Below, piece after piece: positions 35,015-45,632 of a DNA stretch of 64,000 nt. The notes beneath the pieces were generated by a model that saw nothing but the letters and a program-made list of their open reading frames with translations, searched no databases and was not told where the DNA came from. The translations under genes were made by a program, and so were the position numbers. This DNA comes from Molanna angustata (taxonomy: Eukaryota > Arthropoda > Insecta > Trichoptera > Molannidae), in contig OY754970.1 of assembly GCA_963576475.1 (NCBI GenBank), forward strand, positions 37,289,447 through 37,353,446, given 5' to 3'. Within the stretch, counting starts at the first letter, position 1, and every line of letters starts with the position of its first letter.

Positions 35015-35110
35015 GCAATGCCCTACTAGGGAAAAAAACTGTGCCGGTGCATCTCAAACCAGTGATACTAAATAGTTAATGCAAAAACATCAATCGTACA
35101 TAAAAACCTA
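35015..35110 (-). mobile_element. Dispersed repeat, copy 2
   Basis: CCTACTAGGGAAAAAAACTG, AATAGTTAATGCAAAAACATC and ATCGTACATAAAAA match 24205-24300 in the same orientation. Confidence 0.5.
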
Positions 35111-35389
35111 TTACCCTATTTTAAATCTATTGATAATAATACTATATTATTATTTAACGTCGTTATCCTCTACAAAATATTAATAATAACAAGGAGAAAA
35201 AATTAGCGCCGATTGATGATTCAGGGTCATACCAAGGGTGTTGTTCTTCGAAACATTTTTTCAGTCCTATAGAAGATTTATTCGTGTTTTCAACACTGCG
35301 GACATCTGGAGGCCACTTAACATAACCACTCACACCAGCACATCTATCATAGTAACCCGCCTTACTGATTGTGTCTTACATCTTTCTAT

Positions 35390-35560
35390 TTCTTCTTCGT
35401 CAGCGCTCCTTCGTCCAATAATGGACATAGGCATCCCCCTGAGACCTCCACAGCTCTATGTCTTGTGCATCCGTCTTATATCGACAGACCATCTTGTTCA
35501 AGATCGTCCAACGCTTCTTTTACTAGCCTCTTACTTTGCCAAAAAACCTTAAGGGATAGA
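35390..35560 (-). mobile_element. Degenerate LINE 3' region
   Basis: CGTCCAATAATGGACATAGGC and CCTCCACAGCTCTATGTC resemble the CTGGACATAGGCCTCC segment widespread in insect LINE 3' regions; minus strand by comparison. Heavily decayed, no frame. Confidence 0.35.
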
Positions 35561-35639
35561 TAATCGATAGGTATATTTAATCAATCTGACTGTAGATAAG
35601 TTTGAGACCAAATAAAAAACTGTTATTAATTAAAGTATT

Positions 35640-35720
35640 TACCGAGAAGATCACCAAACAGATGGATGGAAAGTTGAACATCCTCATCCCAAAACCAAGG
35701 CTGACTCCTGTGACACAGAT
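35640..35720 (+). mobile_element. LINE 3'-end scrap
   Basis: Reads PRRSPNRWMES then SSSQNQG on plus, resembling the GRPxxRW end of LINE C-terminal domains, with a frame break. Confidence 0.35.
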
Positions 35721-36865
35721 CGCAGCGAAGTATAAAAATGAATAATGTTTGCTTAAATAAACTTCATCGACTGAGACTATGAATCGTAGATGTTGTACAG
35801 GATCTATTCAAAATGAAAATTACAATTTAAGGAAATATTTAAGTACCAGCCCCGCATTTTCAAACCGTTGAATAAGTTTTCTGTGGTCACATCCATGTGG
35901 AGGTGAAATTGGGTGAATGACCTGTGTGTGAATCAGTGACTCATTCAGTGAACAGTGAAATACCACGAAAGGGACGTTTTATTTATTACATTTGATTCAT
36001 GGTCATTTTGATGATCACACATTGTAACTACAAATCATCATCATGAAATTGAGACCATATACTTTACTTAACAAGTCACGCTTCAGTAATAATTTATTTA
36101 CCAACTGAGTCATTTCAGACAAGAACCTTATAATATCATGACGCAAATAATTTATTTTACCAAACTTTCAATTTCACCCAAAAGTTTTAATTCGCCTTTT
36201 CAATGATCGACTTTAATGTCTGCCAAGACGTTGACATTTTTTTAACGTGTCTAACATGCTGGTTTACCACCTCTGAACCAAGCGCTTGATAGCTAGTCCA
36301 ACACAAATCAGCAGGGCTACTCATAAAGTTGATTACAGTTAAATTAAGATCAGCTTCAGACTTTAGCAATCTTTAGGGGTTAAATTAATTAAATAATACT
36401 ATAAATTTATGCAAAAATTCATGACAATTTCATACTAAACGTAGATATCAACAAAATTTTCACGATTAAATGTAGAGAAAAATTAATATTTGATTATGAT
36501 CGAGTATTGATTTATACATTTTTAAGATTAAGGCAAGCTATGAACGTATTAAGAATGTGTCATGAGTAGCCCCCCAGACGGATAAAACAAATTATACAAA
36601 ATAATATTATTGGGTATATGTACATGGAGACCGCTGAAAATGCATGAAATGATTAAGTTACCACCAGTTACCGTTATAATTTTTATATAGATAGTTACCA
36701 AGAACATTATCCTAATATGTTGAAATAGCCAATACGCGGGGGACACCAGCTATTTGGAATTGAGTCCATTGTACTCTTCCGAGGAAGAACACTACGTAGA
36801 TATGGTAAAAAAGTAGTAAAATTGAAGAAGTGTAGTTTTCAGTGAAGATTTGACACCTTCTTGCA

Positions 36866-36984
36866 ATGTGAGTTCGAATCCTGCCTTGACCGATTTCGTT
36901 CACCTATAGCACAAGCATTTATGCTTATTTTAGGGAACGTAGGAAGATGTATATGTACTTGTTTAACAAGGACATATTCATTTT
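36866..36984 (+). mobile_element. SINE S2, head-truncated
   Basis: Begins at GTGAGTTCGAATCCTGCC (B box) and continues through CGATTTCGTTCACCTATAGC to TTTAACAAGGACATATTCAT. Confidence 0.75.
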
Positions 36985-38346
36985 TCATTAAAAAAAAATT
37001 CGTGGAGAACAACATGGTAGTTTTGTTAGCGTTGTTTGTCTTTTGTTTAACTGTTTTTTTTTGTTTTAATTTAAATAAAATCAATCTAATGTCGTGGAAT
37101 AGCGCAAATCGTCCTTGAATGGTCGTATTGCCTATATTTAAATAATAATAATAGACAATATGGTAGAAAATATATGAAAGAAGAATAAATTTAGTGATCG
37201 TCGAGTTTTTTTAGACTATTGAGCGGCATAAAAATTATATAGCGTGATGAGAAACCAGAACTGTTCCAAGAAATGAGAAGAAAACAAGTCAATTAAGAAA
37301 AGTTTGAATACGATTAGGGAATGAATAATACTGCAATAATAATACTGTAAACGAAGCAAATCTACAACATTGCAGTCAAAAACATGTAATTATTTTACAA
37401 AAATATCAACAAGTCCAAATAATTGTGAATTTATTACGCTAATGTCTGGCGTTTAATTTTCAGGTAAATTGATACAAAATATAAATAATAATTGTACTGA
37501 TTAATAATATTCATAATTAAGATCTATTGCATCTGTTAAGATCTATATGTGCTGTTTATTTATTTATCTATTTACTAAAATAAACACCAACAGAACATAG
37601 AACACACATGAAATATTATAGACAGTTAGAATTAGCATAATAGTTCCAATGCTCGAATAACAGGTGTTAATAACATATTATATCATAAAAGTAAATCATT
37701 ATTGATTTAACTAGCTTTTAAGAATAAAAATTAAATAATGAAACTATAACATTCACAGTGCAGTGAATTGTTAAAATCATCCTTTAGAAAAACTATTATT
37801 AAGAAACAATCCAGTATGCAGAAAAGAAAACATCTCATAATGAATATTGGCTTACTTATATTAAACGATTGAAGATGCTGAGTCTTTTTGAGAATATGTT
37901 ATGCTGTTTCCTTAATGTTCAACGATTTTTGTTTTATTTTAATAGCAATAAATAGACAGAAAATAATTTCCTTCTACTAAACTAAATTTTTTAATCATAA
38001 TGTTAAATTTAACGAACACAAAAAAATATTATATTATCATTATTTTATTTGAATAATTTAAAAAAATAGTATAATTCGTAGAAATTCACTTACGTAGTTA
38101 AAATGTATTTAACTAATCGTATAATTTCATGCATGCGATTTATTTCATCCAATATACAAAACACGTTTTAGAATTAATTAACATAAATGAATTGCATTAA
38201 CAATAACTACACCACGTCAATGTATTATATTATTCAAAAACTAGTGGTTTGTGACTTTCATCGAAATATCCTTTTTTTTAAATCCCTCAATACTACAGAA
38301 CAAAATGTTTTTTTTTGTGTAAATATCTGATAATATTATTTATTGT
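36985..38346. other. AT-rich DNA, no gene seen
   Basis: Only short AT-driven frames; no repeat recognised. Confidence 0.55.
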
Positions 38347-38558
38347 ATAGCTTCTCGGCCAACTTAAAGTTACTATGTCAAATGTTAATTTAACTCGCAC
38401 CCAATGCTCAAGTTGTCACATTTTAGAAACTTATATTATTTATCGTCTCAGAGATCCAGACTGAAAACACAATTAAAGACTGTGTCTCCACCATAAATCA
38501 AATCCGGGACCTTTGTCTCAGGAGTCAAATATCTAACCAACTCGGTCACGATGACCGA
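38347..38558 (-). mobile_element. SINE S1, diverged
   Basis: Minus-strand S1: GCACCCAATGCTCAAGTTG, TTATCGTCTCAGAGATCCAG and head complement CTAACCAACTCGGTCACGA. The B box is altered (AAATCAAATCCGGG). Confidence 0.75.
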
Positions 38559-39304
38559 AGATTCGAGAAATATATAAGTATTTTTTTTTTGTTGTAAATA
38601 TGTTATTTCTACAAAATAAATAATAATAATAAACTACAGGAGATTTGAGGTGTTAAAAGCAGAGTAGACGAAAAATAATCAGAAGCATCGTGTTCAGGAA
38701 ACTGGTGACTTTCAGAAGCAGATAACTTGAGAACAATTGAAGATAGAAACTTTTATTTTGAAATATAAAATTTTATCAGCTTTCAAATAAGTTGTTTCCT
38801 CTGGAATCTATGGTTTTCGAATTATAAGCGCAAAACAAAAAAAATCCAAATTAAAGTACTTCCGGGTCCCTCCCATTCAGCTTACCTCTCAGGATCAGGT
38901 ACTTTAAGGATGTTTACTATTTACTTCCTAAGGACTCCAAACCCATCCCTGAAATCAAAAATTCTACCCCCTTCTAATTTAAATTCTACATCTATAATAA
39001 TTCGTCGAATGAACTACATGCTTTCGTAAGAAAAAATGTCGTTGAAGTAACGAACGTTTTATTGATATTAACTAATAGAAAGGATACAATAAGATAACCC
39101 AATGACAAAAATATTCATTTATATTATAAAAAAAATCTGTTTGTTGGTTAATTTGTTTATTTTGTTATTTACTAGTTGGTTTCTTTACGTTTTTGCTAAA
39201 AACGGTTAAAATTAACGGACAAAATATTTAAAAACATCCATTGATACTAAATCATTGTGGAACTTAAATTTGTAATTTGTTTCAATAAAACCTTAAATAT
39301 GACA
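38559..39304. other. No gene recognised
   Basis: 38840-38960 is less AT-rich (ACTTCCGGGTCCCTCCC) without a frame I can identify. Confidence 0.45.
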
Positions 39305-39440
39305 ATAATAATAAACACTTCATGGCACCCCGCGCGAGTGGCGAGTTTTTTTTTGTCATATGGTAATTTCTTCCAACTAACCAGTGTTTCCAGCCCAGGA
39401 AGCAAGAATTTGGTGAGAAATTAATTCAAATATATTTCTC
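39305..39440 (-). mobile_element. SINE S4 tail
   Basis: AATAATAATAAACACTTCATG, GAGTGGCGAGTT, TTTCTTCCAACTAACCAGTG and CAGCCCAGGAAGCAAGAATT: reverse of the S4 second half. The head is absent. Confidence 0.7.
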
Positions 39441-39454
39441 AAGTTTAAATAAAT

Positions 39455-39965
39455 TTGAAAACAAATAGATTAAAGCAGATCTACAGGAAGTATTTCGTCG
39501 ATAGAGTATATCCTTCGGAATGTATAAGAGCCACTCGTCGATTTAATGTGATACTAAAAATACCAAAAAAAATAACGGCCTACGCACAAAACCACTATAC
39601 GTTTCTTGGCATTGAGTGGTTTAACGAACGAACTGTTGACTGAGCAGAGACATACGGATATTATCGATCTAAAGAAATTTTATGTATATATAAAGAGGGT
39701 TTGTGTATAAAAACTGATTTTAATATTCATTGTTGTTCTATGTGTAGGCATTATACGCTTATTTAATTATTCATATATTTTTTTTAAATATAGTTTTTTG
39801 TTGCATATATTATATATGACTATTTTTTAAATAGGTATGTTTTTTGTTATCAATGATTATTTTGTTTTTGTTTTGTATATGTAAGTAGTTGCAACTCCCT
39901 TCAAAACACGAGTATATCACTTTTTGAAGGAAGTTATATAATAAAGTGTTTTAATTTCTTTTTTG
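39455..39965 (+). mobile_element. LINE D-type C-terminal end and 3' UTR hairpin
   Basis: A 62-codon frame (39455-39643; KIPKKITAYAQNHYTFLGI) looks like the C-terminal end of a LINE but is weak evidence alone. At 39897-39930 CCTTCAAAA pairs with TTTTTGAAGG around CACGAGTATATCAC, followed by TAATAAAGTGTTTTAATTTC. The same end is found inverted at 42221-42295. Confidence 0.5.
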
Positions 39966-39999
39966 CTATGTAATTTTCTTATGTAAAATATTTTATTTG

Positions 40000-40929
40000 T
40001 AATAAATAAGTAAAAATAAATAAATAAACTATACATATTCATACATTCCCTAAATTAAGCTTAATTTAAATCAATGCTTTTTCTTAATTTGAGAACATAC
40101 GTTTTTCCGTGAGGTCATTTAGATCCTCGAATGTCAATCGCTCAGAACAACAACAAAAAACAAAGCTTGAATCTCATAACCACCGAAAAACTAATTAGGT
40201 TTTCACGATGAAAAGATTTAATTTTTCACAGAATGAAAAAAAAAGTTAATTTTTCATGAATGAAATTATACGAAATGTAAATTGCTTTGACACACTTATA
40301 TTGAATATTTTTTTCGTGTGTATTATTTTTTCGCTTTTAATTTATGGACGAATTAGGCGAAAACTTAACGTCCCCAAAACATGCATAATAATATTTAGAT
40401 ACCTTGGTAAAAATTTATTCATTTTCTTATGTAAATACATGTTAAATGTTACACCCCCAAACAACCTCCCTTATCTCAATAATAAACTATGCATAACATT
40501 AACATTAAGTATATAATAACACTAAGTAAACAAGGGGACATATCGTGAATCATTCTGCGACCTCAAAATAATTGGACCTCTTCGGTAGACCCAAATTTTT
40601 ATTCAAATTCCATAGAAAATGAGACCACAGCGTATTATTTTGCTTATATAATTTTAGTTATCAAAGCAAAAATCAATTTTGTATTTTAATATATAATCTA
40701 TTAATATTTTCAGAATTATTGATTTTAAAAATCTTTTTAAAACCACGTATATTAAAAACGAGTAAGTATACAAAAAAAGCTACGATGAAAATAGGAAAAC
40801 AAAAAAAAACGTTTTTCGTATAAAAATAGAAATCCGGATAAAATCAATGCTGCAAAAAAATTAACATACCTGAAAAAATCACATTCAATGCATAACAAAG
40901 TATAAAATTAATGCATACCTAATTTAATA
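40000..40929. other. AT-rich DNA, no gene seen
   Basis: A short S2-tail-like scrap (TACATATTCATACATTCCC) lies near 40032; otherwise nothing recognised. Confidence 0.5.
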
Positions 40930-41022
40930 TGTACAAGCACAAGCTATGTATGTACAAGCACAAGCTATGTATGTACAAGCACAAGCTATGTATGTACAAG
41001 CACAAGCTATGTATGTACAAGC
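40930..41022 (+). repeat. 21-bp tandem repeat, 4.4 units
   Basis: TGTACAAGCACAAGCTATGT units begin at 40930, 40951, 40972, 40993 and 41014 (last cut off). Copies are identical, so the array is young. Confidence 0.93.
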
Positions 41023-41254
41023 GATTATTGTCGGACAATCATTAATTGTGATGACAAATTATATTGTTATTTAAGAATGTTATAGGTACCCGAAATGTGT
41101 TTTTATTTATTACTTTATTAATTAACTTGTGCCCTAATTGTAATTTTTGTTGCAATATTGAATTGTGTATCTATGTACTAAAAAAAAAACATTAGGAGTT
41201 GTAGATTTTTTGTTGTAATTTTAAGTGTTTTTTTAATGTTTTTTTAACCGATAA

Positions 41255-41400
41255 AATGACTGTGCTCCTCCCTCGAACACGAGATTTGATCTCAACTGAG
41301 GGATGAATAGATATTAAATAATTTAATTTTAAGATACTGTTTATAATTCTTTTTATCATTAATGTATAATTGTTAAAATAAAAAAAATAAATAAAAAAAA
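41255..41400 (+). mobile_element. LINE D-type 3' end with hairpin
   Basis: 41269-41302: CCCTC/GAGGG outer stem around GAACACGAGATTTGATCTC, with inner GAGAT/ATCTC, followed by AT-rich sequence and an A-rich tail. No coding part identified. Confidence 0.5.
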
Positions 41401-41616
41401 AAATGTGTATATTTGTATGATAGCGTGAAGCCGTATATGTTAATAATAAATAAATAAATTAATAAAATTTTCCTTAATCTATACAATCAGTACAACAGTT
41501 ACCTACATCAAATGTTTTTGTAAGGTTTGATGCTTTCACGAGATTATAATGTTTTATTTATTTTATTATTATTTATTTATTTATTTATTACAAAAAGACA
41601 TATTTTACATAAAAAA

Positions 41617-42208
41617 CGAGTGGGTTGTGGCCAACACTAAACTCTCCACTACACAATGAAGCTTCCCTGCTAATATTACACTCTAATATCAATATGAAAT
41701 CAAATATGTAACTAAACATTGCTAAACATAAAAATTCTCCTATATATTTTTCATACAAAATATCGATTAATAGAAACATAATTATTGAAAGGATATGAAA
41801 AGGTTGGCAAACTCTGAATGCAGTTTTGTGAAAATTCTTTTTTTTGCATAAATAATTCAAATAAAATGAAAATATCTCAAATTTCCAGGTCGTGAGAGCA
41901 TTTTTAAAGTTTTAACAGATGAAATCATAGAGAAATAATTAACTGTTGTCTATGGAAAACTAATCAGCTCTAAGTTTATGTACTTCACACATATGGTATC
42001 AATATGAAGTTCATCAGTCATTTGGTTTGGGCTGTACAGAGGACACAAATTTTCAAATTTGTGTACGGCATACACACAAAAACATCACGATGAAACTCAA
42101 AGTATACACTCTCTACATGATACCCATTGAGAAATTGATGTAAAAAAAATACGCTTAAAAATTGTGAAATCATGACTCTCCACTATTCCATAGTTGGTAG
42201 TGGAGAGT
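41617..42208 (+). mobile_element. Family F element, fullest copy
   Basis: Starts CGAGTGGGTTGTGGCCAACA, CTAAACTCTCCACTAC; ends TTGGTAGTGGAGAGT then AAAAAT. Ends CTCTCCACTAC and GTAGTGGAGAG are inverted. Internal match to 49790-49930 around TACATGATACCCATTGAGAA. Confidence 0.6.
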
Positions 42209-42220
42209 AAAAATACATAG

Positions 42221-42295
42221 CAAAAAAGAAATTAAAACACTTTATAATATGACTTCCTTCAAAAAGAGATATGTATACTCGTGTTTTGAAGGGAA
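42221..42295 (-). mobile_element. LINE D-type 3' end, minus strand
   Basis: Minus strand CCCTTCAAAACACGAGTATA..TTTTTGAAGGAAG then TATTATAAAGTGTTTTAATT, homologous to 39897-39965. It abuts the end of the family F element. Confidence 0.6.
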
Positions 42296-42300
42296 TTTAT

Positions 42301-42480
42301 TTATTATTTAGTAGATGTGCAATGTTTTGGTGAATGTAGCAATACAAAATAGATACTCCCCTCTTTTAACACGAGATTTTATCTCAATTAAAAAGGGTTA
42401 TTATGAAACATATCATGGAACTTGCTAATTGTGATTTATATGTAAATTTGTATTTATTTGAATAATAATAAAAATTTAAT
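42301..42480 (+). mobile_element. LINE D-type 3' end with hairpin
   Basis: GTAGATGTGCAATGTTTTGG followed by hairpin 42357-42396 (CCTTTT-type outer stem, GAGAT/ATCTC inner stem) and AATAATAATAAA tail. Closely matches 54730-54930, which carries LINE D coding sequence. Confidence 0.65.
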
Positions 42481-42659
42481 CCCTTTCTAATGAAAAGGGA
42501 ATCGTCGAATGCGAACTACGTGGTAAAGAATTAGGTATAACTGAACATGTAAATTTCAAATTTTGCTGGATCCCATAAATTATTTATTTCTGGGACAAAT
42601 ACAGGCTTATAAAATAAAAAAAATATACTATGAAATAAACAAAAAAATCAGATCAATTA

Positions 42660-43085
42660 AGTCTGTCCACTAAAGATGATCATTTAAGCTCTTCGTTCGA
42701 AGTACAATCAGCAAGATTATGGAATAGCCTTAGTCCGGATATTGCGTCGTCTAACTCACTTAGTATTTTCAAGAAAAAACTAAAGAAGGAATATTTATCC
42801 TTGAACACCTGATCCCGATTTCCTCTCCTGTCCTTACCATATCCTTTTTCTTGCTATGAATTATATTTTTTTTTTTTTGTTTTAATAGTATTTAAGTATT
42901 ATACGTATTTTCTTTGATTTCTTTTACTCTTTTTTATTTGCTGTTGTACATACACAATGTTGTCATACTTTGTAATCTGGTTGGTTGGAAGAAATTGCCT
43001 AGTGGCAATAAGCCCACCAGTGTACAATTATATTTGTTTATATTATGTACAAAAAGATGTATAAATAAATAAATAAATAAATAAT
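42660..43085 (+). mobile_element. LINE E C-terminus and 3' UTR
   Basis: Reads RLWNSLSPDIASSNSLSIFK then KKLKKEYLSLNT and stop: the RLWNxLPxxI..FKKKLK ending of CR1/jockey-like LINE proteins. The 3' UTR has a hairpin ATTGCCTAGTGGCAAT (42995-43010) and ends (ATAA)n. Related copy at 52385-52740. S4 tails share the GGTTGGTTGGAAGAAATTGC stretch. Confidence 0.7.
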
Positions 43086-43099
43086 CACTTAAGTATGTA

Positions 43100-43664
43100 C
43101 CTACATTACATTAAGAAATAAATACAAATATAGTTAACAATCATCCAAAATTGACCAAATTCAAATGGGACCAATCATAAGATGCCTACCTCATTTTAAT
43201 ATATTTTTTAACGAAGTCGGTCAACGTGGTAAAGAATTATAATCGTTGAACAAAATTTATTATAACATACATAAAAAAGAGTAGAATTGATGAGTAAGTC
43301 TGGTAATCGTTGATTCTTGGCTTGCAACGCCTGTTTGTGGACAGTAATTATAAAAATGGTTAGTCAAAAGCCATATACAGTTGCGTATAATAATTTTAAC
43401 ACCCTCTGAATACATTATGCTCATAAAAAGGTGTTAACATAAAAATCATCTACCTACTACAAAAAATTCGTGCGAATTAATGTCTTTTACGTGATATAAA
43501 AAAAATCCATGAAACGTGCGAGCTCTGAGATAACCCATATCATATAATAATTAAGTACTTTCGCAGTTTCACGCTTAATTTTAACAATTTCATTGAAAGA
43601 GGAATGTAGAATCGTCGTTATGGACATCTTAGTTGGTAGCTTTATATATCTACACACAACTTAC
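43100..43664. other. Intronic DNA of the DCX gene, nothing recognised
   Basis: It lies immediately downstream (minus strand) of the donor at 43663-43664. No further exon of the gene could be identified here or further left. Confidence 0.45.
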
Positions 43665-43842
43665 CTTAAATGCTTTGTATGATGAGACGACATATGAAGC
43701 ACCGTCCTCTAGTTCTTCCAATCTGATCTTTCTGTCTCCGTCGAGTGAGAAGACGTATCGAGCTCCCCTCGGTAGCTCCATCCTCGCCGACAAGCGGTCC
43801 AGAAGAGCGCCCATTGTGCTGAGGTCTCGTCCAGGCCGAAAT
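43665..43842 (-). CDS. DCX-EMAP: Doublecortin-domain protein, exon encoding second half of the DCX domain
   Basis: Minus strand. Acceptor ATCTTCCAG just above 43842; donor GTAAGT at 43664-43659. The first base completes an Arg codon split with the exon at 45271-45632. It then encodes 59 codons: [59 protein letters not shown], ending in phase 0. This is the C-terminal half of a ubiquitin-like DCX fold with the L..LEDG.SYV motif of the family, which binds tubulin on microtubules. The match to insect DCX-EMAP (Drosophila CG42247: DCX plus EMAP/WD40 parts; needed in mechanosensory cilia) is from memory of the family. Doublecortin-like kinase is the alternative. The exon is far less AT-rich than both flanks. 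Confidence 0.9.
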
Positions 43843-44404
43843 CTGGAAGATATGGAGGAAATATTTGTTTCATTAAGGATTTAGTTGAATGATATTCACA
43901 TCCTTCCGGGACGTCATTTATTAGGGAGCATGCCTTGCATTGTATAGGATAAGGTTATTTCGAGTAACATTTCTAAGCATTTTTTATCACTTGGGATAAT
44001 TTTAATCAAATTTAATTATTTTTTTCGATAAAAAGGTATTTATTTAACTACAAAGACAATTAACAATTTAAATAAAGATACTCGTCAGAGTAAACAAAAT
44101 CAATTATATTGTATAGAAAGATGAAAACTATAATATTAAAAACAAAACTAGGTTTATTGTTTGATATATGTATGTGTGTGTATGTATGCGTATGTGTATA
44201 TGTGTATTTGTATATGTGAATTTTTATTTTTTTCTCCTTTTTGGATAAATTATGGTTTTTATTCTATATTCACTAAAAAAACAAAAATAAACTTTAATCA
44301 TCTGTATGTATTAGCTGTAAGTTGAACTTGATTTACAATTTATTAAATGATTCTATTATTATAAGTAAAATGTATGTAATATGTAAAATGTAGATATGTT
44401 ATTT

Positions 44405-44540
44405 GCTCCTGTCCCAAGCACAAGTTTTTAACTTTTTTGGGACAGTACTTACCTATTGAAAAAAAAAAGTATTAATTTAAATATTTGTACTATGTGTATG
44501 TTCATATTATGTTACTCAATAAAAAAAAAAAAAAATTTAA
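44405..44540 (+). mobile_element. LINE 3' end with covarying hairpin, inside the DCX intron
   Basis: 44409-44444: TGTCCCAA pairs with TTGGGACA around GCACAAGTTTTTAACTT, the same layout as LINE D hairpins but with a different outer stem. AATAAAAAAAAAAAAAAA tail near 44518. Confidence 0.5.
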
Positions 44541-44849
44541 GAAGTATATTACTGATAAAGAAGAAGTAGAAAGTTTTGGTAGAGCATAGAAGTGTTGTTG
44601 CATTATATTGTTTTGAGATGCTCTCCCGAAACCAGCACTTTAAATATAGAATGTAATATACAGCCAAAAAATTTTTTTTGAATAATATTTACACGATGAA
44701 TATATAATAATCATAAATAATTTATGGGAATAAAAAAGAATACTAAATATATAAAGAAAATAAGTTTATAAATTGATTCACATAATATAACTACTGTAAA
44801 TTTGTAATGTAACCTGTTGTTTCTGTAAATCAATAAAATAAAATAAATA

Positions 44850-45185
44850 GTATACTGTCTGTTTGAAATATATAAATAAAATAATTTTATTGTCTGTTTG
44901 AAATATATAAATAAAATAATTTATTGTCTGTTTGAAATATATAAATAAAACAATATATTGTCTGTTTGAAATATGTAAATAAAATAATTTATTGTCTGTT
45001 TGAAATATATAAATAAAATAATATATTGTCTGTTTGAAATATGTAAATAAAATAATTTATTGTCTGTTTGAAATATATAAATAAAATAATATATTGTCTG
45101 TTTGAAATATGTAAATAAAATAATTTATTGTCTGTTTGAAATATATGAATAAAATAGTATATTGTTTGTTTGAAATATGTTTTTA
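44850..45185 (+). repeat. 34-bp minisatellite, ten units, in the DCX intron
   Basis: TGTCTGTTTGAAATAT starts near 44857, 44891, 44925, 44959, 44993, 45028, 45061, 45095, 45129 and 45163 (last TGTTTGTTTG). Middle units alternate ATATAAATAAAATAAT-ATATTG and ATGTAAATAAAATAAT-TTATTG, a 68-bp dimer period. The array ends about 85 bp from the 45271 exon's donor. Confidence 0.93.
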
Positions 45186-45270
45186 GATATCGTTAGGTAA
45201 ACATTGCTGTAAAAACCATTTATGTTCGTTGTATGGAAATAGCAATTAAGTATAACAAAATATAACAAAC

Positions 45271-45632
45271 CTAAATTCAACTCCAGGAAAGAAGGGGTCT
45301 CCATTTTTGTAAAAAGTAACCTTCCTGGCCCTCCAAAACGATAGGTTGGCATATCTACTGGAGGGCTCTGCCTGCTGGATGGCGGGCGGCGGGGGCGGAG
45401 CGGGGCTGGCGGGGCGAGAGGCCCTCCAGCCGGGGGCGGGGCGCGCGCCCCCCGGGGCCACCTCCTCCTCGTCCGTGTCTGGAGGCGGAGGGCTGTCGCG
45501 GCGCGCGGCCTCCGCCGCACTGCCCGCCGGCCCGCCCTCGCCGCCGCCCGCGCCCCCGCCCTCGCCCCCCACCACGCTCCCCGGGGAGGGACTCTCGTCC
45601 CCTCCGAGGCGGGAGGGCGCCCGAGAAGCCAC
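45271..45632 (-). CDS. DCX-EMAP: Doublecortin-domain protein, exon encoding Gly/Pro-rich region and first half of the DCX domain
   Basis: Minus strand. Acceptor TTCTTTTTGTCGACAG above 45632; donor AG/GTTTGT at 45270. Open for 120 codons plus 2 bases. Codons 1-95 are low complexity: [26 protein letters not shown], a [10 protein letters not shown] acidic patch and [10 protein letters not shown]. From about codon 96 comes [20 protein letters not shown] then VEF, the start of a DCX domain (KxxFYKNGDxxFPG). Joining to 43842 (phase 2) gives VEFRFRPGRD in frame with no gap. The exon starts in phase 0 with Val, so an upstream exon carries the start. The first 300 bases are extremely GC-rich; frames on the other strand here are composition artefacts. 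Intron to the next exon: 1,428 bp. Confidence 0.9.

Noticed and set aside
36187..36369. 60-codon minus-strand frame (SPADLCWTSYQALGSEV) as a DCX-gene exon
   Set aside because: No resemblance to DCX, HELP or WD40 sequence and no convincing splice sites.
40930..41022. Coding repeat protein
   Set aside because: Period 21 is a multiple of three, but there is no long frame across it and flanks are AT-rich non-coding.
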